NCBI GenBank assembly: GCA_019828595.1
Contig: JAHQRK010000010.1
Span: forward strand, 1,054,001-1,118,000
Source of the DNA: Aphanomyces cochlioides
Taxonomy: Eukaryota > Oomycota > Saprolegniomycetes > Saprolegniales > Verrucalvaceae
Direction: 5' to 3'
Length of the DNA: 64,000 nt
Positions 47,072 to 58,133 of this stretch are shown in pieces. How positions within the stretch are numbered: position 1 is the first letter of the stretch; each line of letters starts with the position of its first letter. The notes below the pieces were generated by a model. It had not been told where the DNA came from, did no database searches, and saw nothing but the letters and a program-made list of their open reading frames with translations. The translations under genes and the position numbers were made by a program.

Positions 47072-49630
47072 ATGTCGTCTACCGCCGCCGCCGATGCTGC
47101 CAAGCACTCTATGCCGAATGTCTCCTCCGTGAAGTACCTTGACCCTTCTGGTCCACCAGTGGACGAGCAGGGTCCGACGCCGTCTCCTTCCGCCGACGCT
47201 CAAGATCGCCTTCTCCACGCACCCGCCAACGAAATCTCTGTCGAGTCCAACGCGAGCGAGTCCGACAAGCGCCATGAAGATGGATTCCACCACGCCGAAG
47301 ACGCCGCCACGTCCCAACAAGCCCCTCCACCCGACCAAGCTAGCGACCCTGCGCCACGCCGAGTTATCATCGATCTCTCCGATCCCGTTGGTGCTCCGCC
47401 GCGCGAGAGTCCTCCTCAAAAAGAACAAGAACAACCCAAGAAAAAATCCTATGCCGACCTACTCAAGGGCGATCAAGACAATGCACCTCCGAAACGAGTC
47501 AAGACTGTCGTCAACCGCCCCAAGCCGGAGTACCTCAGCAAACTCATCGACCTCGCGAGCCAAGAAGATGCAAACGAGGAAGACTTGCTTGAGGCCATCT
47601 CGCAGGCGACCCCAGTCAAGGTCAAGAAGGCCACCACCACGATGTGGATCGAAACTGATGGAGCCTTCTCCGACAAGGCCTATACCAACGAGAAGATCAT
47701 CGACGCGATCTTCAAGGAAAACCAAGATGTCGAATGGGCGTACCTCCTATTGGAATTCGTTCAACTCAACAAAACGCGCACCGGCGACATCGTCGTGTCC
47801 ATTACCTCGCGCGACGTGAAGGACATGCTCGCTGGGAAAACCATTTCGATCTTCGGCAAGGAGTTCACGATTCCAGTGCCTACGGTCAAGGTCAGCGGAT
47901 CATCTCAAGAATCGAACTACCCGATGGACAAGTTCTTCTTCATGGACATCGTGGGCATTCGATTCAACTTCGACTCTGCCAAGCTCTTCCGTTTGCTACG
48001 ACGTTTGAAGATGAAGCCAATCTTTCAAGCGTATCGGCAACACATACCCAATGTTTCCTGCCAGTCCAATGTGTGGCGCGTCTACTTCTTGGAGGCAGAA
48101 GTCCCCAAACAACTAGTCGTCAACGGTCATCCAGCAGACCGACTGAAGATGGATGGTGTGGCCTACAATGTGTTTGTCAAGAACTTCCAACGCTCGGCTT
48201 CTCGCACCTCTTCTGCTTCGCCTCATTGCTTGGACTTGGACCACGCCGCAGCGTTGATGCAAAGTCCGGAGAAGCAAGTGCCGGAACCAGAAGGACAAGG
48301 CGCAGTGGACCAAGGAGCCAAACAAACCAAACGCGCCAAAGTCAACGAGGAAAAACAACACGAAGAACCTATAATTTAAGGTCAGGGTGAAGAGTCACAA
48401 AATATGGAAGTGATCCCTCCTCATACCGAGCCAAAATCAAACGAAGAACCTTTACTCCAGGGTAGAGAGGAAGAGCCACAAGACATGGAAGTCACACCTC
48501 TAGAGACCGAGCCAATTGTTCCTCCTGCTTCATCGCAGTTGAGCACCAACATGGAAGTCGATCCAAAATCAACTAAACGCACCACGAGTCAATCTGTCGA
48601 CGAAGATGGATTTGTTGTACCTCGTTCGAAGAAGCGAGTAGCCGCTGCACAAGCGTCCCCATCATTTGTATCGTGGGCCTCCGACAACTTCTTCAATGCT
48701 CTCGCAACCATCGAAGCAACTACTATGCCAGTGGATTCTCAGCATGAAACACCAACTCGTGTGTACATACCTGCGATCAAGAAGATCCCAGAAGAAAGCT
48801 TGAAAGCACGTGACGCCTTCGTGAAGAGGCAACATGTTGTCGACAGCAAGCTTTGCTGGCACCCAGACAACCTCACCATGGAGGAGCTTGTCCAAGTGCT
48901 CCAAGCCAGCGTTGGGGAAGGAGCTGCCTTCCAACACCACAACCAAGCCAACACCACGGACATCTCCGGAACGGAACTTGATGTTGTCGACTACATACGT
49001 CGATGCAACGTTGACGGACTCTGGAAAGTCATCCATTCCCACACCCAAAGCATGAACGTCGTCCTAACCAAGTTAGCCACACATACGTACAGTGATTACC
49101 TCAAGGTCGTCCGTATGCACGCTTGGCAACGTTGGATGTCGGCGACACAACTACCAGTGGTCGATTCATTCACGAATGGATTCAAGTTTACCTTTCAAGA
49201 ACATCCAAAGTGGACCAGGCTTGAAGAAATCTCAAGCGTCTTGGGTTTCTTCGAGGACGCACCAAAACACCCTGCCTTCCCAACGGATCAAGTGGAAGAT
49301 GCTCTTGCCGCTTTCGAACTATGGATCGCTGTGCAAGCTCCGTTAGTCTTCAGAAATAACGCATGGATCTTGTACCTCACTCGTCAGCCAGTAGCGTGGC
49401 TTCCAGCCAAACATGGCCGCATGTTGGCACCATCCACGCTCTGGGCTTTGCTGAAGTCGCTGTTCGGGCAATACTTTGCGGAAGAACTGAATCGTGTGTG
49501 CAAAACCGAGATGTCTTCGCGGATATGGCAGCTCAGTATTGATGCCTACCAGCCTACAGACAGCTCGTTAACAGCATTCGTTGGCAACGACAATACCCGC
49601 CTGCAACGCAGGAACAACTTGTTGTACTAA
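47072..49630 (+). pseudogene. LINE A3 ORF1, premature stop
   Basis: It is identical in layout to A1/A2 ORF1, but a CC to TT change turns ATC CAA into ATT TAA, giving a stop at 48377-48379 after 435 residues. The break lies in the acidic linker, after both RRM-like segments. The rest of the frame stays open to 49630, so the mutation is recent or the protein is made in two parts. The first in-frame ATG after the stop is at 48404. Confidence 0.85.
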
Positions 49631-52600
49631 GGTCCTCGCGGCTTCAGTGCAGCCAACTTCATCGCATCCAAACCAACAACCACCACAGCCAACGTTCCCC
49701 AACTCTTCACTTGTCAACTTGTCCATTGTCACGGCCAATATAAATGGCCTTTCGAGAGACAATGGAAACCAACTTGTCAACACCATGATCTCACGGAACG
49801 AGATCGTTGCCCTACAAGAAACCAAATTTGCCAGTGAGAAGAAATTCTCCACGTTCATGTTTCACCTTGCTCACGCTCTTGGTCATGACAAGTACTTCAT
49901 TGCTGCCAATGACCATCGGCTTCTGGGAGGCGAACTTGAACAATACCGATCTGGTGGCGTCGCCATGATCTTCCAACACACCATCCCTGGCTTCAACACA
50001 CTTCACCATGAACGCCAATACGACATCGAAGATCGCTACATGGTGGTCAGTTCAATGTGGGGAGACGACCCCATCTACTACCACAATGTCTACGCACCTG
50101 TTGAAGACAGCGAGCGAGACGCCTTCTTTGATGCCTTGCCACGAAACTTCCCAATCGCGTCCAAACATGTCGTCATGGGAGACTTCAATCTCCCGATGGA
50201 TCGAGCATTGGACTCAAGAGGCTCCACCACCTCAAACCACCAAGTCAACAGGCAGTCTTGTTTCGCGTGGCTACAAGAACTTGAGGTCGTCGACGCCTGG
50301 AGATCTTTCAACCCCACGAAGAAGGTTTACTCTTCGCCGAAGGGACTCAATCGGCTTGATTACATCTTCCTTCAGCCTGCCTTGTGTCGAATGTATTCTG
50401 CTGGCGAGTACTTCGAGCCTACAGCAAACACAGATCACTTATGGCACAAAGTGGAGCTCCAACCAGTAAAAACAACACGCGTCAAGAGCTACTGGAAGCT
50501 GCCAAAAGAACTTTTGGCGATCCGAGAAGTTCGAGAGGCGATTGTGTCCGAAGCCAGCGAACTGCTCGAGCGACTGCGGACATCGAACCAGCCAGGGGTC
50601 TTGTGGACTCAATGGCAACGCCGCACCAAACGCTTTCTTCAGAAATATCACGCTCGAATGGTAACGAACCAAAAGAACGCACTTCAAGAGGCCAAGATCC
50701 AATGGCTACAAGCTCAGTTACGACATCATCACGGACGCCTCACCGAAGCAGCTCTCAATACTGCAAGGACACAGTATGAGACCAAGAAGCAAGACTTGAA
50801 ACAGCACCACGCGGACTTGAGTTTTGACTTCCACGCCACCCAAAACGAGGCACCGACAAGTCATTTCTTTCGCAAACCACGCGCTCGGCAGTTTTCCATA
50901 CCTATCGTCGAATGTTACGACGAACAAGGAAACGTCACTGCCATACCAGAGGAAATTCATGCAGCATTCAATCGTCATTGGTCGGCGGTGATGAGTGAAG
51001 GCGACTTTCAACCTACAAGTCCACAAGAGAAGTCACAGTTCTTGAATGTACTTGAGAGAAACTTACCCCAAGACGATTCAGAGGCTTTGGATGCGCCGTT
51101 GACGATCGAAGAGCTAGCGCAATCCATCAAGACGATGAATCCTCACAAGTCACCTGGAATAGATGGGTTCTCGGCTGGCTTTTACCAGCTACATCCAGCC
51201 TTGTTTGGCGAAATCTTGTCGGTAGTCTTCAACCACCAACTTCAGGAAGGCATCATGTTGGCCTCGCAACGCTGGTCCGCCATATCGTTGCTCTTCAAAG
51301 GCGGCGATCGACGCAACCCAGCGAACTATCGACCCATTGCCTTGATTCCAGTTGAAGTCAAAGTCCTATCGCGCGCGTTAGCGTATCGAATGTCACAAGT
51401 CTTACCGTTGATCGTCCAACCCGAACAAAATGGCTTCGTCAAAGGCAGGCGGATCCATGATCATGTCATCTTTCTGCAAGACCTTCAACATCATTGCACC
51501 ACCTTCAATCAAGAAGCCTACGCGATGTTCCTGGACTTTGAAAAGGCCTATGATCGTGTGAATCATGAGTTCATGTTCGCCGTTTTGAAGAAATTCAATG
51601 TTGGAGATCACTTCATTGACTGGGTTAAGTTACTCTACAACCAAACTCAAGTCAGTTTGAACATCAATGGCAGACTTACCGATCCATACTATCCATCGCG
51701 AGGAGTCAAGCAAGGCGATCCGTTGTCTTCGATGCTTTTCGTCTTGACGATAGAACCGCTCGCTCAAATGCTTCGCAATCATCCCGAGTATGGTTACGCT
51801 TTCTCGGACTCTGGGATCGCTTCCGTTCTTCTCTTCGCCGACGACACATCGCTCATCTCCAGCTCCGTGGGCGACTTGGAAGAACAGCTTAAGCTCGTCG
51901 ACGAGTTTTGCCGTCACTCTGGAGCAAAACTCAATCGCAGTAAGAGCAAAGTCTTGACGCTAGACAACAATCAATCAGTATTCCAACATCCAAGGTTGAA
52001 CATGGTACCAAGTGGAACGCCAGTGAAATATCTTGGGATTGAACTGGGACACCAATTGGATCCTATGCTTCAAATCAATGCAATCAGCGATAAGTTTTAC
52101 AAGTCGTTTACCACGTGGGCGTGTCGAGCAAGAACCCTCAAAGGCAGGCGGTTGCTTGTGAAAACGATGAACCTATCACAGCTTTGGCATTACACGATGG
52201 TGCTACCGATACCAGACAATACCGTGCGAAAATGGCAGTCTATGGTCAACAAGTTTGTCATGAGTCGACGCACGCAAGCCGAAGACAAGTATTTGGCCCT
52301 TGCTCCAAGTGGCTTGATCCATGACTCGAAGACGGGCTTCAAAGTGCCGCATATTGCTTCAGTGATTCGAAAACAAAGAGTCACTCGTCTTCAACTCCTA
52401 GTCCAAGCTGATCAAGAAGAGCCTCCACAATGGGCAATCTTACCGACAGATCGCTTGAGTCGTTGCATGTATCCATACTCTCGAGTGACAAATTGGGACT
52501 TCATGATGTATCATCCTAGCCCAAACAATAAACTCGTCCAGTTCAAGTTGCTCTCACCGTTTTGGCGCAATGTCTGGAAGCAATGGGCTCAAATTCCAAT

Positions 52601-53753
52601 GACAATGAAGACACCACACGAGCCTACGCTGAGTCAGATGACACAAATGCCATTGTGGATGTCGTCGCACCCTCTCTTTCAAGTCCCGGGTCGAGACGGG
52701 ATATCGTCGCTTGCAATCACGCTTCAAAACCATCGCGACTGGTACAGACACCTTGCTCAGAGAAGCATACACTGCCTTGAAGACTTGTTGACTCCAGGTC
52801 GAACGTGGCCAACCTACGATGAGTTTCGTGAGTCGATGGAAGACCACCTAGATCACTTCGTCGAAGAATTACCTGTCCCGACATCCTTCAAGCACTTTTA
52901 CAAGCTGGTGACGCTGATTGCAACGAATGTTTGGACTCAAGCCAACAAGCGGCTAGACGCCCCGGTTGAAAACGATCCTAGTCCGCAAACGGTGATTTCA
53001 TATCGACAAGGAGATGTCGACGTACCGTTCAAGTCGTGGACAACGAAAATCATCAAGCGAGTGAGCTTCCATGCTCCTTTGTTAACGCGGCCGCATCCCT
53101 TCCACTCTAGCACACGTGAGACTCGAGCGAAAATCGCCAAATACCTTTCACATTTTGTCAAGCCTTTTGCCAGTCTTGTGACGCCAGTTCAAGCAGATCT
53201 TTGGACGCGAATTCTCTACGACATCATCCCAGTGGGCAATAAATTCAAGTACAAGGAGGCCACTGACCCAAGAGCACTTCGATGCTGCTACCCGAATTGT
53301 TATGCGCGAGAAACATTGCGGCACTTGTTCATGGAATGCACAATCACACGAGATCTTTGGCTACAACATCGTGAGGCATGGAGTTTGTTTGGGGCTCGCT
53401 TTACCTGGGAGTGGGTCGAAAACATCGATGCTTTTCAAGTCGCGCAGCGATGGGCTCGATATCGAGACGTTCTCCATCGGCTCTGGTTTATGCTTGCTTG
53501 CGGCATTCTTCACCTCCTATGGACACACCGAAACAAAGTCAAGTTTGACGGAGCCAAGACACCACACTTACCAGCGTTGAACGATGTTGCGTTGACTTTT
53601 TGGGCGTCTAATGTCCGCCGATGGCTTCGCCACATTCACGATCAAGACACCTATCAACAGGCAATGATTATCCTTGGATTGTTAAGACACCGTGGTTCGT
53701 ACCGCCGATTTTTGAGTAAACATCCCGCAATCTTCAAGTTCAAGTTGGCTTGA
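49581..53753 (+). CDS. LINE A3 ORF2 (APE endonuclease / reverse transcriptase)
   Basis: This intact 1390-codon frame has all APE, RT and zinc-finger motifs of A1/A2. Few changes are visible, for example alanine for valine in SLFG(V/A)RFTW. The +1 overlap with ORF1 and the missing AUG are as in A1. With ORF1 broken upstream, expression by frameshift from ORF1 would be lost unless the stop at 48377 is bypassed. Confidence 0.9.
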   Translation: MATTIPACNAGTTCCTKVLAASVQPTSSHPNQQPPQPTFPNSSLVNLSIVTANINGLSRDNGNQLVNTMISRNEIVALQETKFASEKKFSTFMFHLAHALGHDKYFIAANDHRLLGGELEQYRSGGVAMIFQHTIPGFNTLHHERQYDIEDRYMVVSSMWGDDPIYYHNVYAPVEDSERDAFFDALPRNFPIASKHVVMGDFNLPMDRALDSRGSTTSNHQVNRQSCFAWLQELEVVDAWRSFNPTKKVYSSPKGLNRLDYIFLQPALCRMYSAGEYFEPTANTDHLWHKVELQPVKTTRVKSYWKLPKELLAIREVREAIVSEASELLERLRTSNQPGVLWTQWQRRTKRFLQKYHARMVTNQKNALQEAKIQWLQAQLRHHHGRLTEAALNTARTQYETKKQDLKQHHADLSFDFHATQNEAPTSHFFRKPRARQFSIPIVECYDEQGNVTAIPEEIHAAFNRHWSAVMSEGDFQPTSPQEKSQFLNVLERNLPQDDSEALDAPLTIEELAQSIKTMNPHKSPGIDGFSAGFYQLHPALFGEILSVVFNHQLQEGIMLASQRWSAISLLFKGGDRRNPANYRPIALIPVEVKVLSRALAYRMSQVLPLIVQPEQNGFVKGRRIHDHVIFLQDLQHHCTTFNQEAYAMFLDFEKAYDRVNHEFMFAVLKKFNVGDHFIDWVKLLYNQTQVSLNINGRLTDPYYPSRGVKQGDPLSSMLFVLTIEPLAQMLRNHPEYGYAFSDSGIASVLLFADDTSLISSSVGDLEEQLKLVDEFCRHSGAKLNRSKSKVLTLDNNQSVFQHPRLNMVPSGTPVKYLGIELGHQLDPMLQINAISDKFYKSFTTWACRARTLKGRRLLVKTMNLSQLWHYTMVLPIPDNTVRKWQSMVNKFVMSRRTQAEDKYLALAPSGLIHDSKTGFKVPHIASVIRKQRVTRLQLLVQADQEEPPQWAILPTDRLSRCMYPYSRVTNWDFMMYHPSPNNKLVQFKLLSPFWRNVWKQWAQIPMTMKTPHEPTLSQMTQMPLWMSSHPLFQVPGRDGISSLAITLQNHRDWYRHLAQRSIHCLEDLLTPGRTWPTYDEFRESMEDHLDHFVEELPVPTSFKHFYKLVTLIATNVWTQANKRLDAPVENDPSPQTVISYRQGDVDVPFKSWTTKIIKRVSFHAPLLTRPHPFHSSTRETRAKIAKYLSHFVKPFASLVTPVQADLWTRILYDIIPVGNKFKYKEATDPRALRCCYPNCYARETLRHLFMECTITRDLWLQHREAWSLFGARFTWEWVENIDAFQVAQRWARYRDVLHRLWFMLACGILHLLWTHRNKVKFDGAKTPHLPALNDVALTFWASNVRRWLRHIHDQDTYQQAMIILGLLRHRGSYRRFLSKHPAIFKFKLA

Positions 53754-55599
53754 TTACTCCGGCTCGATTAGTCAACATGATGGATCTACAAGTTGAAGTG
53801 AGATCTTTGTTTGAATTGAAGCAAACTTACCCGCAAGCGCGCCAAAGTTTTGAAGGCAAGTCCAACCAAGTTGAAATTCAACTACAAAAATCAAGAAAAA
53901 TCGACAATTCAAGGGTGAATTACGAAATTAAAAAATTGGGCAGCGCTTCGCACAAAATCGGCGAGGTTTTTCGGAAAGACTTGGTGATTTTCGCCAACTT
54001 CGCTTGAAAAAGCAAGAAAAAAACAAGCTAAGCACAAAAGTCAAGCAAAAACAAAGGAAACAACTTACGAAGTTGGTCGAATGGACCGCGGATGGCTGGC
54101 CCGGCGTAGCCAATTCCCACCTTCTTGGACGCGCCGACGACGAATCATCGGCGCCAAAATGGGCGACCGGTCGCAAAAATCGCTCGCTTTCCTAAACAAG
54201 TCATACCAACAAGCACGAGATACAAACCAAGCCAAATCGCTGAAGTCTTCCTTGAAGCCCCGGGGCATCCCCTTGAGACAAAGTCCCAAGGGTTGAAAGT
54301 CGCGGCCGAAGCCACGACTCGACGGCGGCAAAGTAAAAGGCAACGCGCCCTCAAGAAGTATCCGGGTAGGGGGACTACCAACTGGCCTGGGAGCGATCGG
54401 AGGTATCCCCCCCTCGTCACACCCCACAGCCAGCTTTTTTCGGCACTCCAAGCGACACGCTGGCGACTCCACAAAAGCAGAGCCGACTTGGAAAAAAGTC
54501 TTCGCGCTTTTCTTCCTTGAACGCCTTGGACGCCTTCTTCTCAAAAGCCAGCCGAATCAAACCACGAGCAGAAAGACGGGTGAGGCCCTGCGTCCCGACA
54601 CTCACGAAGGGACGGAGATTTGACCGCTCGCTATTCGCTCCAGCTGGCTCTTGTTCTTGAACGCCTTGAATCTTGTCTTCCTTGAAGCCCATCGCCTTCT
54701 TCAGCCATCGTGTATCGCGGTCGCACCCATCGCACCCATGGCAGATCGCACCCACGGCAAGTCTCACCCACGGCAAGTCACACGAGCGTCGGCATAGCAA
54801 GCGGCAAAAACACGGCAGCACGGACACGGTAGCGGCAACAACGACACGGCACAGCAAGCGACCACAGCAGCAGCAGCACGGCACACCAAGCGGCAACAAC
54901 AGCACAACACGACCACGAACAGCAACTTCAGCGGCCAAACGAAGCAGCAGAGCGACAGCATCACGGCGGCATGGCAGCGGCAAAATTGAAAAATGGCCAA
55001 GGAACTTTTCAAAACATCCTCAAGGAAGTTCTCCGCCACTCAAATTTTCAAGTCCGGCAAGAAAAAAATCCAGTGAACTTCCTCTGGCAAGACCATACAA
55101 ACATCAAGACACGATCAACGACCCAAGAACATGCGACAACAAGGCACCCATGACGACTGCACAATCGACGGTGACGCACCAACGTTCAACGACGATGGCA
55201 CTTTGCGACAAGAAAAAATCCAGTGGAAGATTAGTTCACACATCATCTGGTGCCAATGGTCCTGTCCAAGATTAGTCAAAGCAACATGTGGACGTTCTGA
55301 AGCCAGTCCAAGATTACTCCACACCCATCTCACGTCGAAGACAAGACAAGTCTGTCCCATGTCCACATCACCCAAGACCATTCATGTTGTTACACGACTT
55401 GAAGACCACAATCGACAGCACATGCGACGTGTCAAGAAGCCAACTTTTACCTGTATCAACTGATACAACAAAAATCAAGTTTCAAGAGGTAAATCTGCTT
55501 GCGTTCAAATCTCACAAGCACCAATATTATTCACTCAAGAGTGATTAATGACGGTCATTATTATTTAGCGTATAATTAAATTCAATATACGCGATTGTA

Positions 55600-55616
55600 C
55601 ACTGAGCTATAGGGGC
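55600..55616. repeat. LINE target-site copy 9
   Basis: This is an exact 17-bp copy between A3 and LINE C. Confidence 0.9.
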
Positions 55617-55667
55617 AGTTTCCAATTTGCCAGCTACCCCGCAGTACCACTGTCCAAAACTGACAAC

Positions 55668-58133
55668 ATGGCGACTACCCGCTCTTCCAGCCGTGCTCAT
55701 GCACACAAGCCCTCAGCTTTTTCTGCCTCTCCCTTTCGCAATACCTCGGACGCTTCTAGTATCATGGAGGTGATTGTTGACGATGATGATGACGATGAAC
55801 CTGACTCAATCATCGACAAAACTCCGCCTGCTGCTCAACCGCCCATACGTCTTGCTACACTCGGTGGTCGCGTGCCATTACCAAGCGCTCGTACCAGCGA
55901 CAAAACTGTCAACAAGGATAATGTTTCTCCGATGCCTGATGAAGACATAGAGGATATCTCCAACAACAACCAACCACATACCCCACCGATTACTCAAGCC
56001 ACTGAGCTGGAGCCGCGCTCTGAAGACCAATCGATTCGCGACACCAATGTTGATGTGGAAATGGAGCCTGAAGCTCAAATCGATGCCTCGCCTCCTGCTA
56101 CAACACGCTCCGTGCCAATACCACCCGAGTCGAACACCTCGACCAAAAAGCCAAACGAATGCGTGTGGGAATTCCAAGCCAAGCAGAGAGCTAAATCTGC
56201 CAAGGCTCAGCGGAACAGTGACGTCGGCCATTATCGACCAACTATGGCCGAGCTGGCGTCCTTGTTGCAAAAACGCGCGACAGGATCTCTCACGTTTGAC
56301 GACACTTTGCCCATCCAAAAACATTCCCCCAGAGATGTTGTTGGCTGGCTACAAATGTCCACTGGCCAATACACCAAATACATCGACATCTCCAAGGCAA
56401 TGACATCTCTATTGTTTGACAACCAAGCGCTTGATTTGGACGATGCATTTGTCGATGTCATCAAGTGCGAGAAAGATGTCTCCAATCGTCTTCTCAAGTG
56501 GGGCATAGCCTCTGAAGATGCTCTTAAAAAGCTGCGTGGAGTCTCTCTCAAGATCCAAGTGGCAAAGGATGGCAGCTCTCAGAGATTTGTCATGACTGAG
56601 CCCCATATACTTGATGGATATTTCATCGATATCCCATCTGGTCTCCAAGGACAGGATGAAGAACGTCTCATGTTCAGCATCATGTCAAAGCTTGAGCCGC
56701 GCTTTTTGTGGGGCTCATACTCCACAGTTTCCTCGACGACTGGCTTGGCTAGCTCTCGTTATCGCTTGTATTTTGAAGGGACAGCTATACCCGAATCTAT
56801 GCACAATGACGGTCGATCAATTGAAGAATTCATTTTCAAGGGTCGGTGCCTCCGCGTGTTTGGTCAAGGATGGTTTTACCGTGACAAGAAGCTCGCGCGC
56901 CTTGACCTCGATGTAATCGCCACCCAACATGGACTTCACGCAACCCCTCACCGCCCACGGGGAGACGCCGCTGTCTCGACATCCACTGCCAAACGGCAGA
57001 AAACGACCCGAGACAGCAACAAGGAATGGACTGAAGTTCAAACTACAGGCAAAAGAAAGAAAACCCCAATCTCCGCTGGCTCAATCCCAGCTCCTGATCG
57101 TCCTTGGATCTCCCCGAACATGTTTGCGGCTCTGGACGAACGCGCTAATGTTGAGCCCGAGGAACACGAAACGACAGTTGGCAACACCACTGTCAAAGTA
57201 ATTGTTCCAAAGCTGACACTCAAATCTGGTGACAAGGTGCACGTTGCCGCTGAAGAGTTCATTAGCGGGATCAAACCCCACGAGGGCTCAATCCAAAGGT
57301 TTGAGAAGTCTCTCGATGCCATACTTGCCGAGCTCAACGACCTTGACACCAAGGCTCAAAACGCACCACAACATATCCCGGCCCAAGTTAAGGAAGCGTT
57401 AGCGCACGATTCCTTCAACTTATTGAAATTGATTACGGACGGGCGTGTTGACACGATCTGCATCCATCTAGAACGTGCGCCAATCGAATTTGGACTGCAA
57501 CTGCACCAAATTTTTGTCTCCAATCGTGACAGCTTCGAATACTTTGTTCGTCTTCGACTGCTTAATCGTTGGCTAAGAGCGTCTGGTGGTGGCACAAAAT
57601 CTTTTGGTCAGCTCTACGAGGCAACATTCGGCACTCCAATCACTCACGACCACGTGATCTCGGTGTTCAGTGACCAGAAGATGGTCAACAACCTCCCACT
57701 CATCGAGGCAATCATCACCGATGATGACATCGTCCTCAACAGAGTTGAAGTCGAAGAAGTGCTGGCCATTGCAGAAGTATTGATGGCAGTTCATGCTCCA
57801 CTATATTTCAATAGCGATGCGGCAATTTTGGCCTCAACAAAAAGTCCAGTGACAGCGTTACCCTCTCGCCTTGGTAAACGCAGTCTATCCTCCGAAACGC
57901 TCATGTCACTCCTGATGTACACCGACCTTGGCCTCCACATATGGAACAGAATGGAATTCATGTACACTGGCGACGGAGAATCGATGTGTCACATCATGAC
58001 AAAAATCCTTCAACTACACGAAAGCAACGATTTGGATATCACTCTCCACAATCAAGTCATGTTTCACCCAAGCGAACCTACTTTAATTCACGGCGACCTA
58101 GCGGATCTCACAACGATCGCTTCCCGTGGCTAA
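55668..58133 (+). CDS. LINE C ORF1 (RNA-binding/Gag-like protein)
   Basis: This 821-aa ORF starts at the first ATG of the element. The disordered acidic N-terminus contains an Asp run near residue 40. The centre has a segment comparable to the second RRM-like part of A/B (EERLMFSIMSKLEPRFLW ... SRYRLYFEGTAIPESM, then CLRVFGQGWFY). A C-terminal helical domain follows, with distant similarity in pattern (KEALAHDSFNLLKLITDGR, VEEVLAIAEVLMAVHAPLYF). Similarity to A/B is weak and based on order and spacing. The stop TAA again overlaps the ORF2 frame by the same +1 geometry. Confidence 0.8.
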   Translation: MATTRSSSRAHAHKPSAFSASPFRNTSDASSIMEVIVDDDDDDEPDSIIDKTPPAAQPPIRLATLGGRVPLPSARTSDKTVNKDNVSPMPDEDIEDISNNNQPHTPPITQATELEPRSEDQSIRDTNVDVEMEPEAQIDASPPATTRSVPIPPESNTSTKKPNECVWEFQAKQRAKSAKAQRNSDVGHYRPTMAELASLLQKRATGSLTFDDTLPIQKHSPRDVVGWLQMSTGQYTKYIDISKAMTSLLFDNQALDLDDAFVDVIKCEKDVSNRLLKWGIASEDALKKLRGVSLKIQVAKDGSSQRFVMTEPHILDGYFIDIPSGLQGQDEERLMFSIMSKLEPRFLWGSYSTVSSTTGLASSRYRLYFEGTAIPESMHNDGRSIEEFIFKGRCLRVFGQGWFYRDKKLARLDLDVIATQHGLHATPHRPRGDAAVSTSTAKRQKTTRDSNKEWTEVQTTGKRKKTPISAGSIPAPDRPWISPNMFAALDERANVEPEEHETTVGNTTVKVIVPKLTLKSGDKVHVAAEEFISGIKPHEGSIQRFEKSLDAILAELNDLDTKAQNAPQHIPAQVKEALAHDSFNLLKLITDGRVDTICIHLERAPIEFGLQLHQIFVSNRDSFEYFVRLRLLNRWLRASGGGTKSFGQLYEATFGTPITHDHVISVFSDQKMVNNLPLIEAIITDDDIVLNRVEVEEVLAIAEVLMAVHAPLYFNSDAAILASTKSPVTALPSRLGKRSLSSETLMSLLMYTDLGLHIWNRMEFMYTGDGESMCHIMTKILQLHESNDLDITLHNQVMFHPSEPTLIHGDLADLTTIASRG

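Larger units (their letters stand above)
47012..55599 (+). mobile_element. LINE A3, full-length family A element with broken ORF1
   Basis: The element is 8,588 bp and closer to A2 than to A1 at sites where those differ, with its own private changes (ORF1 codons near 47301-47312, 47918, 47980). One base lost near 54339 and one gained near 54260 cancel in length. It is bounded by target copies at 46992-47008 and 55600-55616. Confidence 0.92.
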
